DNA from: Bacillus sp. 103mf
Lineage (GTDB): Bacteria; Bacillota; Bacilli; Bacillales; Bacillaceae_G
Reading direction: 5' to 3'
Assembly (NCBI RefSeq): GCF_900116295.1
Contig: NZ_FPAF01000012.1
Span: forward strand, 47,869-111,868
DNA: 64,000 bases
Shown: positions 54,199 through 62,489 of the stretch, piece by piece
How the letters are laid out: every line of letters begins with the position of its first letter
How positions within the stretch are numbered: position 1 is the first letter of the stretch
Made by a program: the position numbers and the translations under genes
The notes under the pieces: generated by a model
Told to the model about the DNA's origin: nothing
Database searches by the model: none
What the model saw: only the letters and a program-made list of their open reading frames with translations

Positions 54199-55353
54199 AT
54201 GGAGAGTAAACAACGACTTGGAAGACTTATTACAGTAGTCGCTACGTTTCTTGCCTTTTCGGGCATTGGAGTAGTCGATCCAATTTTGCCAATCATTGCA
54301 GAGAAGATTGGGGCAACGCATTGGCAAGTAGAAATGCTATTTACAGCTTATATTTTAACGATGGCTATTATGATGCTGCCTGCTGGCCTTCTTGCAGCAA
54401 GGTTTGGTGATAAGCGTATGATGACAATTGGTCTTGCAATTGTAACAGTATTTGCGTGTATTTGCGGGTTATCACAAACAATTGCGCAGTTATCCATTTT
54501 TCGTGCTGGCTGGGGTTTAGGGAATGCAATGTTTTTTGCAACAGCGATGACATTATTAATTGCGCTGAGCAAAGAAGTACATGAAGCAGTTGGATTGTAT
54601 GAGGCTGCGATTGGTTTAGGTATGGCGGGAGGTCCGTTGTTAGGTGGTTTATTAGGTGGACACTCTTGGCGTTATCCGTTTTTTGCGACAAGTGTTTTAA
54701 TTGGTTTAGCATTTATTCTCGTTTTCTTTTTTGTAAAAGAACCAGAGCGCAAAGTGAAACGTCAATCAGCTGGATTGAAAGAATTACTTAACTTAGTGAA
54801 ATATAAACCTTTCATACAAGGTGCCATTTCCGGGATGTTATATTACTATGCTTTCTTTGTTGTTTTAGCGTATTCACCGCTTATTTTACATTTATCTGCT
54901 ATTCAGCTTGGGTTTGTCTTTTGCGGCTGGGGTCTTGCATTAGCGTATGGTTCTGCTGTGCTTGCACACCAATTAGAAGGAAAATACGAACCAAAAATGT
55001 TACTACGTTTTAGCTTACTTGTATTTGCTGGCTTTTTAATTTTATTATTCTTCGTACAAGTAATGTGGTTACAAATTGCACTGATAATTTTATCAGGATT
55101 AGCGTCTGGTCTTAATAATGCATTATTTACAAGTTACGTAATGGATATTTCTCCTTATGAAAGATCCATTACATCTGGTGTATATAACTTTGTTCGTTGG
55201 TTAGGCGGAGCAATTGCACCAATTTTATCTGGAATTCTCGGTCACGTGATTTCACCGCAAAGTCCGTTTTTAGTAGGAGGAATTGTGGCGCTAGTTGGAT
55301 GTGTGATGATTTGCATACCAGTTCGTGAAAATGAAAGCAAAACCCTTTCCTAG
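54199..55353 (+). CDS. MFS drug-efflux-type transporter
   Basis: 384 residues from ATG 54199, 10 nt after AAGGAG; ATG 54190 would be too close. Twelve membrane segments with the DHA1 features: GIGVVDPILPIIAEKIGATH in helix 1, loop motif ARFGDKRMM, and motif C-like GLGMAGGPLLGGLLGG in helix 5, which marks antiporters that export drugs. It follows a MerR gene by 5 nt. Substrate unknown. Confidence 0.86.
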   Translation: MESKQRLGRLITVVATFLAFSGIGVVDPILPIIAEKIGATHWQVEMLFTAYILTMAIMMLPAGLLAARFGDKRMMTIGLAIVTVFACICGLSQTIAQLSIFRAGWGLGNAMFFATAMTLLIALSKEVHEAVGLYEAAIGLGMAGGPLLGGLLGGHSWRYPFFATSVLIGLAFILVFFFVKEPERKVKRQSAGLKELLNLVKYKPFIQGAISGMLYYYAFFVVLAYSPLILHLSAIQLGFVFCGWGLALAYGSAVLAHQLEGKYEPKMLLRFSLLVFAGFLILLFFVQVMWLQIALIILSGLASGLNNALFTSYVMDISPYERSITSGVYNFVRWLGGAIAPILSGILGHVISPQSPFLVGGIVALVGCVMICIPVRENESKTLS

Positions 55354-55366
55354 GAAAGGGTTTTCT
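55339..55366 (+). terminator. Terminator of the MerR-MFS operon
   Basis: AAAACCCTTTCC and GGAAAGGGTTTT form a perfect 12-bp stem around the TA of the stop codon. Confidence 0.83.
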
Positions 55367-55538
55367 TACTGTTTTATACATAATTAACTAAATATACGAA
55401 CAAAAACAACTTGTTTCAAATATATTTACGGTATTTTTATAATTTTTAACTATACATTTTATATGTTTTGTTTTATTTTTGTTAGGGGACATTAATGGTG
55501 TCCACATTATAAATTGCAATGAAAGGCGTGATCGCACA

Positions 55539-56366
55539 ATGGAACTATGGTTCACGGAAAAACAAACAAAGCATTTTGGAATTACAGCGCGTATTAACCG
55601 CACTTTACATACGGAGCAAACAGAATTTCAAAAGCTTGATATGGTTGAAACGGAAGAATTCGGTAACATGCTTATTTTAGATGGCATGGTTATGACAACA
55701 CAAAAGGATGAGTTCGTATATCACGAAATGGTAGCGCACGTACCATTATTTACACATCCAAACCCTGAAAACGTTCTAGTTGTTGGCGGCGGTGATGGCG
55801 GTGTTATTCGTGAAGTATTAAAACACCCAAGCGTGAAAAAAGCGACACTTGTTGAAATCGATGGAAAAGTAATCGAGTACTCTAAAAAGTACTTACCAGA
55901 AATTGCTGGTGAATTAGAAAACCCGCGCGTAGATGTAAAAGTAGGCGATGGCTTTATGCACATTGCTGAAAGTGAAAATGAGTATGACGTAATTATGGTT
56001 GATTCTACAGAGCCAGTAGGTCCAGCTGTAAACTTATTTACAAAAGGATTCTATGCTGGAATCTCTAAAGCGTTAAAAGAAGATGGTATTTTCGTAGCGC
56101 AAACGGACAATCCTTGGTTCACACCAGAATTAATTTCAAACGTGTTTAAAGACGTAAAAGAAATTTTCCCAATTACACGTTTATACACAGCAAACATTCC
56201 AACATACCCAAGCGGACTTTGGACATTCACAATTGGATCTAAGAAGCATGATCCATTAGAAGTAAGTGAAGAGCGTTTCCACGAAATCGAAACGAAATAT
56301 TATACAAAAGAGCTTCACAAAGCAGCATTTGCATTACCGAAGTTCGTTGGCGATTTAATTAAGTAA
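55539..56366 (+). CDS. speE: Spermidine synthase
   Basis: 275 residues from ATG 55539 after AAAGGCGTG. The aminopropyltransferase motif [17 protein letters not shown] (81-97) binds decarboxylated SAM, with the acidic pair in [11 protein letters not shown]. It transfers the aminopropyl group to putrescine. Together with speB next door it forms the agmatine route to spermidine. It is followed by a family 3 repeat before speB, a 221-nt gap, so the operon is longer-spaced than usual. Confidence 0.95.
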   Translation: MELWFTEKQTKHFGITARINRTLHTEQTEFQKLDMVETEEFGNMLILDGMVMTTQKDEFVYHEMVAHVPLFTHPNPENVLVVGGGDGGVIREVLKHPSVKKATLVEIDGKVIEYSKKYLPEIAGELENPRVDVKVGDGFMHIAESENEYDVIMVDSTEPVGPAVNLFTKGFYAGISKALKEDGIFVAQTDNPWFTPELISNVFKDVKEIFPITRLYTANIPTYPSGLWTFTIGSKKHDPLEVSEERFHEIETKYYTKELHKAAFALPKFVGDLIK

Positions 56367-56510
56367 GAAAAGCGGAAGTGGCTTGCTCAGAATGAGAGGG
56401 GGATGGAGCTCCTGAGAGAGAGGCGTTTTTTGCCTCAGAGGAAGGCGCGAAGCCACCGAGCATTCTAGCCACTGAAGCTAGACAGTAAGAAGAACGTGGT
56501 AAATCGATAA
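56367..56510 (+). repeat. Family 3 repeat between speE and speB
   Basis: GAAAAGCGGAAGTGGCTTGC, GAGAGGGGGATGGAGCTCC, GCGCGAAGCCACCGAGC and ATTCTAGCCACTGAAGC recur, with variation, at 19045-19190 and, in part, at 57464-57597. An internal GAGGCG-N-CGCCTC-like hairpin (AGAGGCGTTTTTTGCCTC) is present. It starts at the speE stop. Confidence 0.7.
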
Positions 56511-56587
56511 AGAGGAGCAAATGGCTCCAAATTTGAGACAAAATGAAAGGTTGGGATACCTTAAGTTCCAGATAGGAGGAAAAGAAT

Positions 56588-57463
56588 ATGCGTTTTGATG
56601 AAGCTTATTCAGGTAAAGTATTTATTAAAAGTCATCCAAGTTTTGAAGATGCTGAGGCAGTTATTTACGGGATGCCAATGGATTGGACAGTAAGTTATCG
56701 TCCAGGTTCTCGTTTCGGCCCAGCACGTATTCGTGAAGTATCAATTGGACTAGAAGAATATAGTCCATATTTAGATCGTGAACTAGAGGAAGTTAAATAT
56801 TTTGATGCTGGTGATATTCCGCTTCCTTTCGGTAATGCACAGCGTAGCTTAGACATGATCGAAGAATATGTAACAAAACTATTAGATGCTGGTAAGTTTC
56901 CGCTAGGTCTTGGCGGTGAGCACTTAGTGTCTTGGCCAATTTTTAAGGCGATGGCCAAAAAATATCCAGATTTAGCAATCATCCACATGGATGCTCATAC
57001 AGATTTACGTGAGTCTTATGAAGGTGAGCCTTTATCTCACTCTACACCAATTCGTAAAGTGTGTGATTTAATTGGCCCAGAAAACGTATATTCTTTCGGT
57101 ATTCGTTCTGGTATGAAAGAAGAATTCGAATGGGCAAAAGAAGTTGGTATGAACTTATACAAATTTGATGTATTAGAACCATTAAAGAAAGTATTGCCAA
57201 CACTTGCAGGACGCCCAGTCTATGTCACAATTGACATTGACGTATTAGACCCAGCTCATGCTCCTGGCACAGGAACGTTAGAAGCTGGCGGTATCACATC
57301 AAAAGAACTATTAGATTCCATTGTTGCAATTGCAAATTCAAATATAAACGTAGTTGGAGCAGACTTAGTAGAAGTAGCTCCTGTATATGATCACAGTGAT
57401 CAAACACCGGTCGCAGCAAGTAAATTTGTGCGCGAAATGTTACTTGGATGGGTGCAAAAATAA
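56588..57463 (+). CDS. speB: Agmatinase
   Basis: 291 residues, ureohydrolase fold. Manganese ligands are visible in GGEH (109-112), HMDAHTD with Asp135, His137 and Asp139, and DIDVLDPAHAPG with Asp-x-Asp. It hydrolyses agmatine to putrescine and urea, feeding SpeE. AGGAGG precedes the ATG. Downstream, the stop TAA joins a repeat beginning AGTGAAGCC. Confidence 0.95.
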   Translation: MRFDEAYSGKVFIKSHPSFEDAEAVIYGMPMDWTVSYRPGSRFGPARIREVSIGLEEYSPYLDRELEEVKYFDAGDIPLPFGNAQRSLDMIEEYVTKLLDAGKFPLGLGGEHLVSWPIFKAMAKKYPDLAIIHMDAHTDLRESYEGEPLSHSTPIRKVCDLIGPENVYSFGIRSGMKEEFEWAKEVGMNLYKFDVLEPLKKVLPTLAGRPVYVTIDIDVLDPAHAPGTGTLEAGGITSKELLDSIVAIANSNINVVGADLVEVAPVYDHSDQTPVAASKFVREMLLGWVQK

Positions 57464-57597
57464 AGTGAAGCCGACTGTTTAGGCCTGGGGGCTAAGGTTC
57501 TTAGACGCGAGGGCCTAGGAGGCGCAGCTAGATAAAAATAAAAGCGAAGCTACCGAGTATTCTAGTTACTAAAATTAGATGAAAAGTAAGCTTTCTA
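57464..57597 (+). repeat. Family 3-like repeat after speB
   Basis: AGTGAAGCCGACTG directly after the speB TAA recalls the family 2 start. The remainder (GCGAAGCTACCGAGTATTCT, AGTTACTAAAATTAGATG) matches the family 3 end, so the copy looks hybrid. Confidence 0.6.
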
Positions 57598-57637
57598 AAA
57601 AGGCTATTTCGAATGAATTCGAAATAGCCTTTTTTTG
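57597..57637 (+). terminator. Terminator of speE-speB
   Basis: AAAAAGGCTATTTCGAA pairs with TTCGAAATAGCCTTTTT around TGAA, 17 bp, followed by T residues. Confidence 0.9.
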
Positions 57638-57647
57638 TGTTGTTTTT

Positions 57648-57842
57648 ATATAAATCCATTTTGATTTTTCGACATATAGATTGCTGCTATGCAGAAAAAA
57701 AGGATCCTGCACTTGCTTTCTCCCTTTGTTTAAACTTCGCATGTGGCAGAAAAAGGACCTGACTGCTTCTATGCATGGCTAGATGCTCTTGCCTACCGAA
57801 AAAGAATGGTTTTATGTCGTTTTTAAAATTTCGATTTATATA
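57648..57842 (+). repeat. bcr1-like repeat, copy J
   Basis: ATATAAATCCATTTTGATTT to AAATTTCGATTTATATA, core GCATGTGGCAGAAAAAGGACC and GCATGGCTAGATGCTC. TTTAT occurs at both edges (57645-57649 and 57835-57839), as a target duplication would leave. Confidence 0.8.
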
Positions 57843-57853
57843 GTTAACTTTCC

Positions 57854-57917
57854 TTACAATGATGTAAGGAAAGTGTAAGAAAAATCGATAGAGACTATCT
57901 TTTGTACATTTTATACT
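57854..57917 (+). promoter_or_regulatory. BceR-type operator and promoter of the yxeA-like gene
   Basis: TTACA-ATGA-TGTAA (57854-57867), extended to an 11-bp stem CTTTCCTTACA/TGTAAGGAAAG, is followed by AGTGTAAGA, AAATCGATAG and TATACT (57912-57917). The same ordered blocks occur at 1087-1148. The motif fits TNACA-N4-TGTAA of BceR-like regulators. Confidence 0.6.
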
Positions 57918-57960
57918 GAAGATAATATAAGGAAGTATTATGTAAGAGGTGAAAAGCTTT

Positions 57961-58320
57961 ATGCGTATGATGTTAAAAGTTGTAACGGTATTTGTTATTT
58001 TATGCGGGGCAGGAGCCTTTTATTTACAATCAAAAACAGAAGGTGTGCAAGCCTTTGTAGATAACTTTTTTTCAAGTAAGGAAGTAAAGGAATGTTATGC
58101 TGTCATAAATCAAGGTGAGAAAAAAGGGGATCAGTATTTGTATGCCTTTACTGCTTATGATAGAGAAGGGAATAAGCAAGTTGTGAAAAAAATGATAAAT
58201 CGTGAACTGCGACGTGGAGAATATTTGAAAATCTATGCAAAAGGTAGCCAAGCAAAAGGTTGGGCAGAAGCGCGGGAGAATGAAGTACCAGTGAAAGTGC
58301 TAGAAAAGCTGAAGAAATAA
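57961..58320 (+). CDS. YxeA family protein (DUF1093)
   Basis: 119 residues from ATG 57961, 9 nt after AGAGGTGA. An N-terminal membrane segment or signal (about 3-20) precedes a small OB-like beta domain with ECYAVINQGEKKGDQYLYAF and LRRGEYLKIYAKG. In B. subtilis yxeA belongs to the yxdLM-yxeA operon controlled by the BceR-like YxdJ, which fits the operator seen upstream. Here no ABC transporter genes accompany it. Function is unknown; a role in peptide-antibiotic stress is inference. Confidence 0.8.
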   Translation: MRMMLKVVTVFVILCGAGAFYLQSKTEGVQAFVDNFFSSKEVKECYAVINQGEKKGDQYLYAFTAYDREGNKQVVKKMINRELRRGEYLKIYAKGSQAKGWAEARENEVPVKVLEKLKK

Positions 58321-58322
58321 TA

Positions 58323-58356
58323 AAAACTCCAAGTTTATAATGAACTTGGGGTTTAA
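58323..58356 (+). terminator. Terminator of the yxeA-like gene
   Basis: AAACTCCAAGTT pairs with AACTTGGGGTTT (G-T pair), followed by few T residues. Confidence 0.68.
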
Positions 58357-58520
58357 TGTTTTACAAGGATAATGGTTATAAATTGTTTTTTGAAATACAG
58401 CTTTTGTTAGGTTTCCTAATATTTCAGCAGACAGAAACTGCACTTTTTTGATATGATAGGAAAAGTGATTTATTATAAGTTTTATGTAATATCTATAACA
58501 TTTTGAAAGGTGTGCAGGAC

Positions 58521-58958
58521 GTGGAGAAGCAACTTGCAGGCTTACCAGTACAAGTTCAATTTGTAACGGAAGTTCGTGAGGGAGTTCGAAAGGAAACTAT
58601 TGCTTTTGATGCAAATGGTCTATACTATGTAAAAGGTCAAAGTACATATGTAACGTTTCAAGAGCCGAACGAACAAGGCGAAGTGAAGACAATTATTAAA
58701 ATCCAAGATGATCAAGTTCTTATTATGCGTTCGGGTGCTGTTTCGATGCGCCAAACTCATAAAAAAGGTGAGTGGACAACAGGAACGTATACGAGTGAAC
58801 TTGGAACGTTTGCGTTGCAAACGAAAACGGATAACGTCCTTTTTAAATGGTCGGAAGAAAAGAAAAAGGGACAACTCTTTCTAACGTATGCATTGCTTCT
58901 AAGTGAACAAGAAGCAGGCCGATATACAATTACCATTAATCTTAAGGAGGCAAAATAA
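58521..58958 (+). CDS. ywiB: YwiB family beta-barrel protein (DUF1934)
   Basis: 145 residues from GTG 58521, 8 nt after AAAGGTG; upstream in-frame TTG/GTG codons overlap that site. It is an all-beta lipocalin-like domain ([39 protein letters not shown]). Its stop overlaps the argS ATG (TAATG), as in B. subtilis, where ywiB precedes argS. Function is unknown. Confidence 0.85.
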   Translation: MEKQLAGLPVQVQFVTEVREGVRKETIAFDANGLYYVKGQSTYVTFQEPNEQGEVKTIIKIQDDQVLIMRSGAVSMRQTHKKGEWTTGTYTSELGTFALQTKTDNVLFKWSEEKKKGQLFLTYALLLSEQEAGRYTITINLKEAK

Positions 58959-60628
58959 TGAACTCTTTAGAACAAGTAAAAGAACTCATTAAAGAGGAAG
59001 TTAAAGCTGCTGTAGTAAAAGCAGAATTAGCGACAGAAGAACAAATTACAAACGTTGTATTAGAAACACCAAAAGATAAAACACACGGTGATTTCTCGAC
59101 AAACATGGCGATGCAACTGGCACGTGTAGCCAAAAAAGCACCTCGTATGATTGCAGAAGAATTAATTGCAAACTTTGATAAAGCAAAAGCTTCTATTGAA
59201 AAGATCGAAATTGCTGGCCCTGGTTTTATTAACTTTTACATGGATAACAGCTATTTAACAGATTTAATTCCAACAATTATCACAGCTGGTGAAGCTTATG
59301 GTGAAACAAACGCAGGTAAAGGTGAAAAAGTACAAGTTGAGTTCGTATCTGCAAACCCAACAGGTGACCTTCACTTAGGACATGCACGCGGCGCAGCAGT
59401 TGGTGATACGTTATGTAACGTATTAGCAAAAGCAGGTTACGATGTATCTCGTGAGTATTACATTAACGATGCGGGTAACCAAATTCATAACTTAGCGCTT
59501 TCTGTTGAAGCACGTTACATGCAAGCGTTAGGTTTAGAAAAAGAAATGCCAGAAGATGGTTACCATGGTGCTGATATTATTGGTATTGGTAAGCGACTTG
59601 CAGAAGAATTCGGCGATCATTACGTGCATGCAGATGCAGAAGAAAGCTATGAATTCTATCGTCAGTACGGTTTAAAATATGAATTAGAAAAGCTTCAAAA
59701 GGACTTAGCAAGCTTCCGCGTTAACTTTGACGTTTGGTATTCTGAAACATCATTATACAAAAACGGTAAAATCGATGAAGCTCTTGCAGTATTAAAAGAG
59801 CGCGGGGAAGTGTTTGAAGAAGAGGGCGCAACATGGTTCCGCTCTACAACTTACGGCGACGATAAAGACCGTGTATTAATTAAAAATGATGGTTCTTACA
59901 CATACTTAACGCCAGATATTGCGTATCACCGTGATAAATTAGGGCGTGGTTTTGATAAATTAATTAACATTTGGGGTGCTGACCACCACGGTTACATTCC
60001 TCGTATGAAAGCAGCAATTCAAGCGCTTGGATATGATAAAGATACATTAGAAGTAGAAATCATCCAAATGGTACAATTATATCAAAATGGTGAAAAAGTA
60101 AAAATGAGTAAACGTACAGGTAAAGCTGTTACACTTCGTGAGCTTATGGAAGAGGTAGGCGTGGACGCAATGCGTTACTTCTTTGCAATGCGCAGCGGTG
60201 ACTCTCATTTAGACTTTGATATGGACTTAGCGGTATCAAAATCAAATGAAAACCCTGTATATTATGCACAATACGCACATGCACGCGTATGCAGTATTCT
60301 TCGTCAAGGTGAAGAACTCGGCTTAGCTGCAGGCGGCGATGTGAATTATAAGCTTGTTGCTTCTGAGAAAGAAGTAGACTTATTAAAGAAACTAGGCGAA
60401 TTCCCAGCAGCAGTTGCAGAAGCAGCACAAAAACGTCTGCCGCACCGCATTACAAGCTATGCATTTGATTTAGCAGCAGCACTTCATAGCTTCTATAATG
60501 CAGAGAAAGTATTAAACCAAGATAATTTAGAATTAAGTAAAGCTCGTTACGATTTAATGCGTGCAGTACGTATTACACTTCAAAATGCATTAGCATTAGT
60601 TGGAGTATCTGCACCAGAGAAGATGTAA
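58958..60628 (+). CDS. argS: Arginyl-tRNA synthetase
   Basis: 556 residues. The N-terminal Add1 domain (1-115) is followed by the class I catalytic core with the HIGH variant HLGHARG near 135, preceded by SANPTGD. KMSKRTG near 378 is the KMSKS loop. A helical anticodon-binding domain (about 430-556) ends [13 protein letters not shown]. It charges tRNA-Arg. AGGAGG precedes the ATG. It overlaps ywiB by one nt. A family 2 element begins a few bases after its stop. Confidence 0.96.
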   Translation: MNSLEQVKELIKEEVKAAVVKAELATEEQITNVVLETPKDKTHGDFSTNMAMQLARVAKKAPRMIAEELIANFDKAKASIEKIEIAGPGFINFYMDNSYLTDLIPTIITAGEAYGETNAGKGEKVQVEFVSANPTGDLHLGHARGAAVGDTLCNVLAKAGYDVSREYYINDAGNQIHNLALSVEARYMQALGLEKEMPEDGYHGADIIGIGKRLAEEFGDHYVHADAEESYEFYRQYGLKYELEKLQKDLASFRVNFDVWYSETSLYKNGKIDEALAVLKERGEVFEEEGATWFRSTTYGDDKDRVLIKNDGSYTYLTPDIAYHRDKLGRGFDKLINIWGADHHGYIPRMKAAIQALGYDKDTLEVEIIQMVQLYQNGEKVKMSKRTGKAVTLRELMEEVGVDAMRYFFAMRSGDSHLDFDMDLAVSKSNENPVYYAQYAHARVCSILRQGEELGLAAGGDVNYKLVASEKEVDLLKKLGEFPAAVAEAAQKRLPHRITSYAFDLAAALHSFYNAEKVLNQDNLELSKARYDLMRAVRITLQNALALVGVSAPEKM

Positions 60629-60631
60629 TGA

Positions 60632-60727
60632 ATAAAGTGAAACTTCCATCAGTGGAGAGCTTTTTTATCTCCCACTGATGGTTATCCCGCCCAATCGAGG
60701 TCTTACTGCTCGTTAATGCGGGATAAA
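60632..60727 (+). repeat. Stop-codon-associated hairpin element (family 2), short copy
   Basis: AATAAAGTGAAACTTCCATC, stem CCATCAGTGG/CCCACTGATGG, then ATCCCGCCCAATCGAGGTC and CTGCTCGTTAATGCGGGATA. It starts 4 nt after the argS stop. Confidence 0.77.
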
Positions 60728-60746
60728 AGGGGAAATACCCCTTTTA
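60725..60746 (+). terminator. Terminator-like hairpin after argS
   Basis: AAAAGGGG (60725-60732) pairs with CCCCTTTT (60738-60745) directly behind the repeat. Confidence 0.6.
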
Positions 60747-60775
60747 CTTAGAAGTGATTACAAGTTGATATAAAA

Positions 60776-60807
60776 ATATCTGATCAGTCTATAGGCTGAT
60801 CAGATAT
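60776..60807. repeat. Perfect 12-bp inverted repeat
   Basis: ATATCTGATCAG and CTGATCAGATAT separated by 8 nt. No T run follows, so it is not a clear terminator. The stretch to 61017 holds no recognised gene. Confidence 0.5.
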
Positions 60808-61017
60808 TAAAGAAATAAGAACTTTGGAAAGCTTAAGCAGAAAAACGATAAAAAAGCCATCTTTAAGAAATCGATTTCAGTTTTCTATTCTAAATATATT
60901 TGTCAAAAATGTGTTATATTGATAAGGAAAAATGGGAAATAGTGCTTGATTATTGCTTTTTTGTAATTGTTTTAGAATAATAGGTTGTGGGAATGATTTC
61001 TTTTTTCGGGAGGGGAT

Positions 61018-61185
61018 ATGATTAGAAAATTGTCTAATTGTTGCAAATGATGTTGTTACAGCTACGCCAAATATTTAAAATAACACTTCATCTAACCAAG
61101 AGTCTAAACTATTAGTAAGTAATCTTGAAAACTTCCAACCTAGTCAAGAAACTAGGGGTTACATGTCTAAAATATATAAATACAA
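61018..61185 (+). pseudogene. Broken small gene truncated by a bcr1-like repeat
   Basis: GGGAGGGG precedes ATG 61018, but the frame ends after ten codons. Another frame then reads IVANDVVTATPNI, a TAA, and NNTSSNQESKLLVSNLENFQ followed by PSQETRGYMSKIYKYK into repeat copy K. The composition looks protein-like, suggesting a frameshift plus a nonsense change. No family was recognised. Confidence 0.35.
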
Positions 61186-61372
61186 ATTAAAAAACGACAT
61201 AAAAACCCTCTTTTTTAGGTAGGCGAGAGCATCTGGCCATGCATAGAGGCAATCAAGGCCTTTTTCTGCCACATGCAAGGGTGAAAACAAAGCGAGAAAA
61301 CGCAGGGTCCAGGTCATGCTTTGTTCTGCATAGCAGCGACTTATGTGTTGAAAAATCAAAATGAATTTATAC
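61172..61372 (-). repeat. bcr1-like repeat, copy K
   Basis: A complete inverse copy from ACAAATTAAAAAACGACATA to AAAATGAATTTAT (TTTAT 61366-61370), with TTTTTCTGCCACATGCAAGG in the core and GCGAGAGCATCTGGCCATGC. Confidence 0.78.
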
Positions 61373-61556
61373 AGTACATGCGGTACAATTTAATTTTTTG
61401 TGATTTGATAAGAGTAATGAAAGGATATAAATCTCTCAGATTCGATATTATCATCAATTATATAGATATGTCAATATTTTAACATTTGGATTTATTGTCT
61501 TTTTAGAAAAACTAACGATTCTTATCAAGTAGATGAAACGTATATATAAGTTTAGT

Positions 61557-62231
61557 TTAATTCCTCGACATAGACATGGAACCAATTAGGCGAAGCACAT
61601 TTTCTCGACACTCATTTATATACTCCAAAAATGAAAAGACCGACTTTCGTATTTCTGTACGATGCGTATGCACTCGGTTGGCAATTACACTCTTTTTTTA
61701 TTACCCCAAAATTTGTTCTACTATATTCAGATTTGGAGAATATGACTTTCATCCACATAGACAAATAATACTTATTATAACGCTGAGGTTGAAATACTTC
61801 TTGTTTTTCTTGTCAGTTTGTTTCAGTGTGTAGGTCGGTTGTGTATCTAAACATAAGACGTTTTAACAAATGACTGATTTCACCTCGATTCATGGTCACA
61901 GAAAACGTATCTTCAATGACATTCTTTAGTATACTAGCACGTTTTAAAGCTACGATTTTTTTCGGCTTGTGTCATACGCTACAGTGCTTGTTCATCTTCA
62001 GGGGAATAAGTATGGAAGTTGACTAGATGCATATTTGTTGTGAAATAGCTAATCATATTGCCCACGCTAAATTTTTTTACGTACCTAGCAATCATTTTGT
62101 GATGAATGTGAAGAAGTTTTGCAATCTCTACGACATAATACCCTTGCATAATAAGACGAATGATTGTCATGAAGGCTTTTAAAATTTCCTTTTCCTTACT
62201 TTGAATTTGTTCTATTGTTCGTTCATTCGCT
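61557..62231 (-). pseudogene. Decayed IS630-family transposase with internal deletion
   Basis: On the minus strand fragments read in order: ERTIEQIQSKEKEILKAF, then the HTH MQGYYVVEIAKLLHIHHKMI and ARYVKKFSVGN, TYSPEDEQAL (stop), MTQAEKNRS, a shifted TMNRGEISHLLKRLMFRYT, then PTYTLKQTDKK, FVYVDESHI (first DDE aspartate), and directly SPNLNIVEQ followed by SVIANRVHTHRTEIRKSVFS and FLEYINECRENVLRLIGSMS. The middle of the catalytic domain is missing and several frameshifts and stops are present. It cannot make a functional transposase. Confidence 0.78.
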
Positions 62232-62489
62232 TATTTGTCCTTGTTAAATCGTACAGATCAGAAATTTCACCGTTTAGATGTATTGGAAAAAATCAGATGA
62301 ATTTATATAAAAGTTAAATTTCAAGTTTCTAAGCAATGGGAGGAGTGAAGAAAGAGAAAAAGATGATAATGGCTATTGAAAATATGTAAGTAAAATAGCG
62401 CAATGACATTGAATAATAGAGGCTTTGCTACAGTCTGTTTATTCCAAAATTTTTCTATATTGTAATTAATAAGGAGGTTAGCATAGGGC
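62232..62489. other. Intergenic region before the adhesin gene
   Basis: AT-rich, no gene seen. AAGGAGG at 62471-62477 is the adhesin ribosome-binding site, about 12 nt from its ATG, a long spacing. The transposase remnant ends at the left border. No clear promoter could be chosen. Confidence 0.4.

Noticed and set aside
793-61372. Regular repeats considered as a CRISPR array or as mobile introns
   Set aside because: Repeats are about 165-200 bp, dispersed in both orientations, without short spacers, cas genes or intron-encoded proteins.
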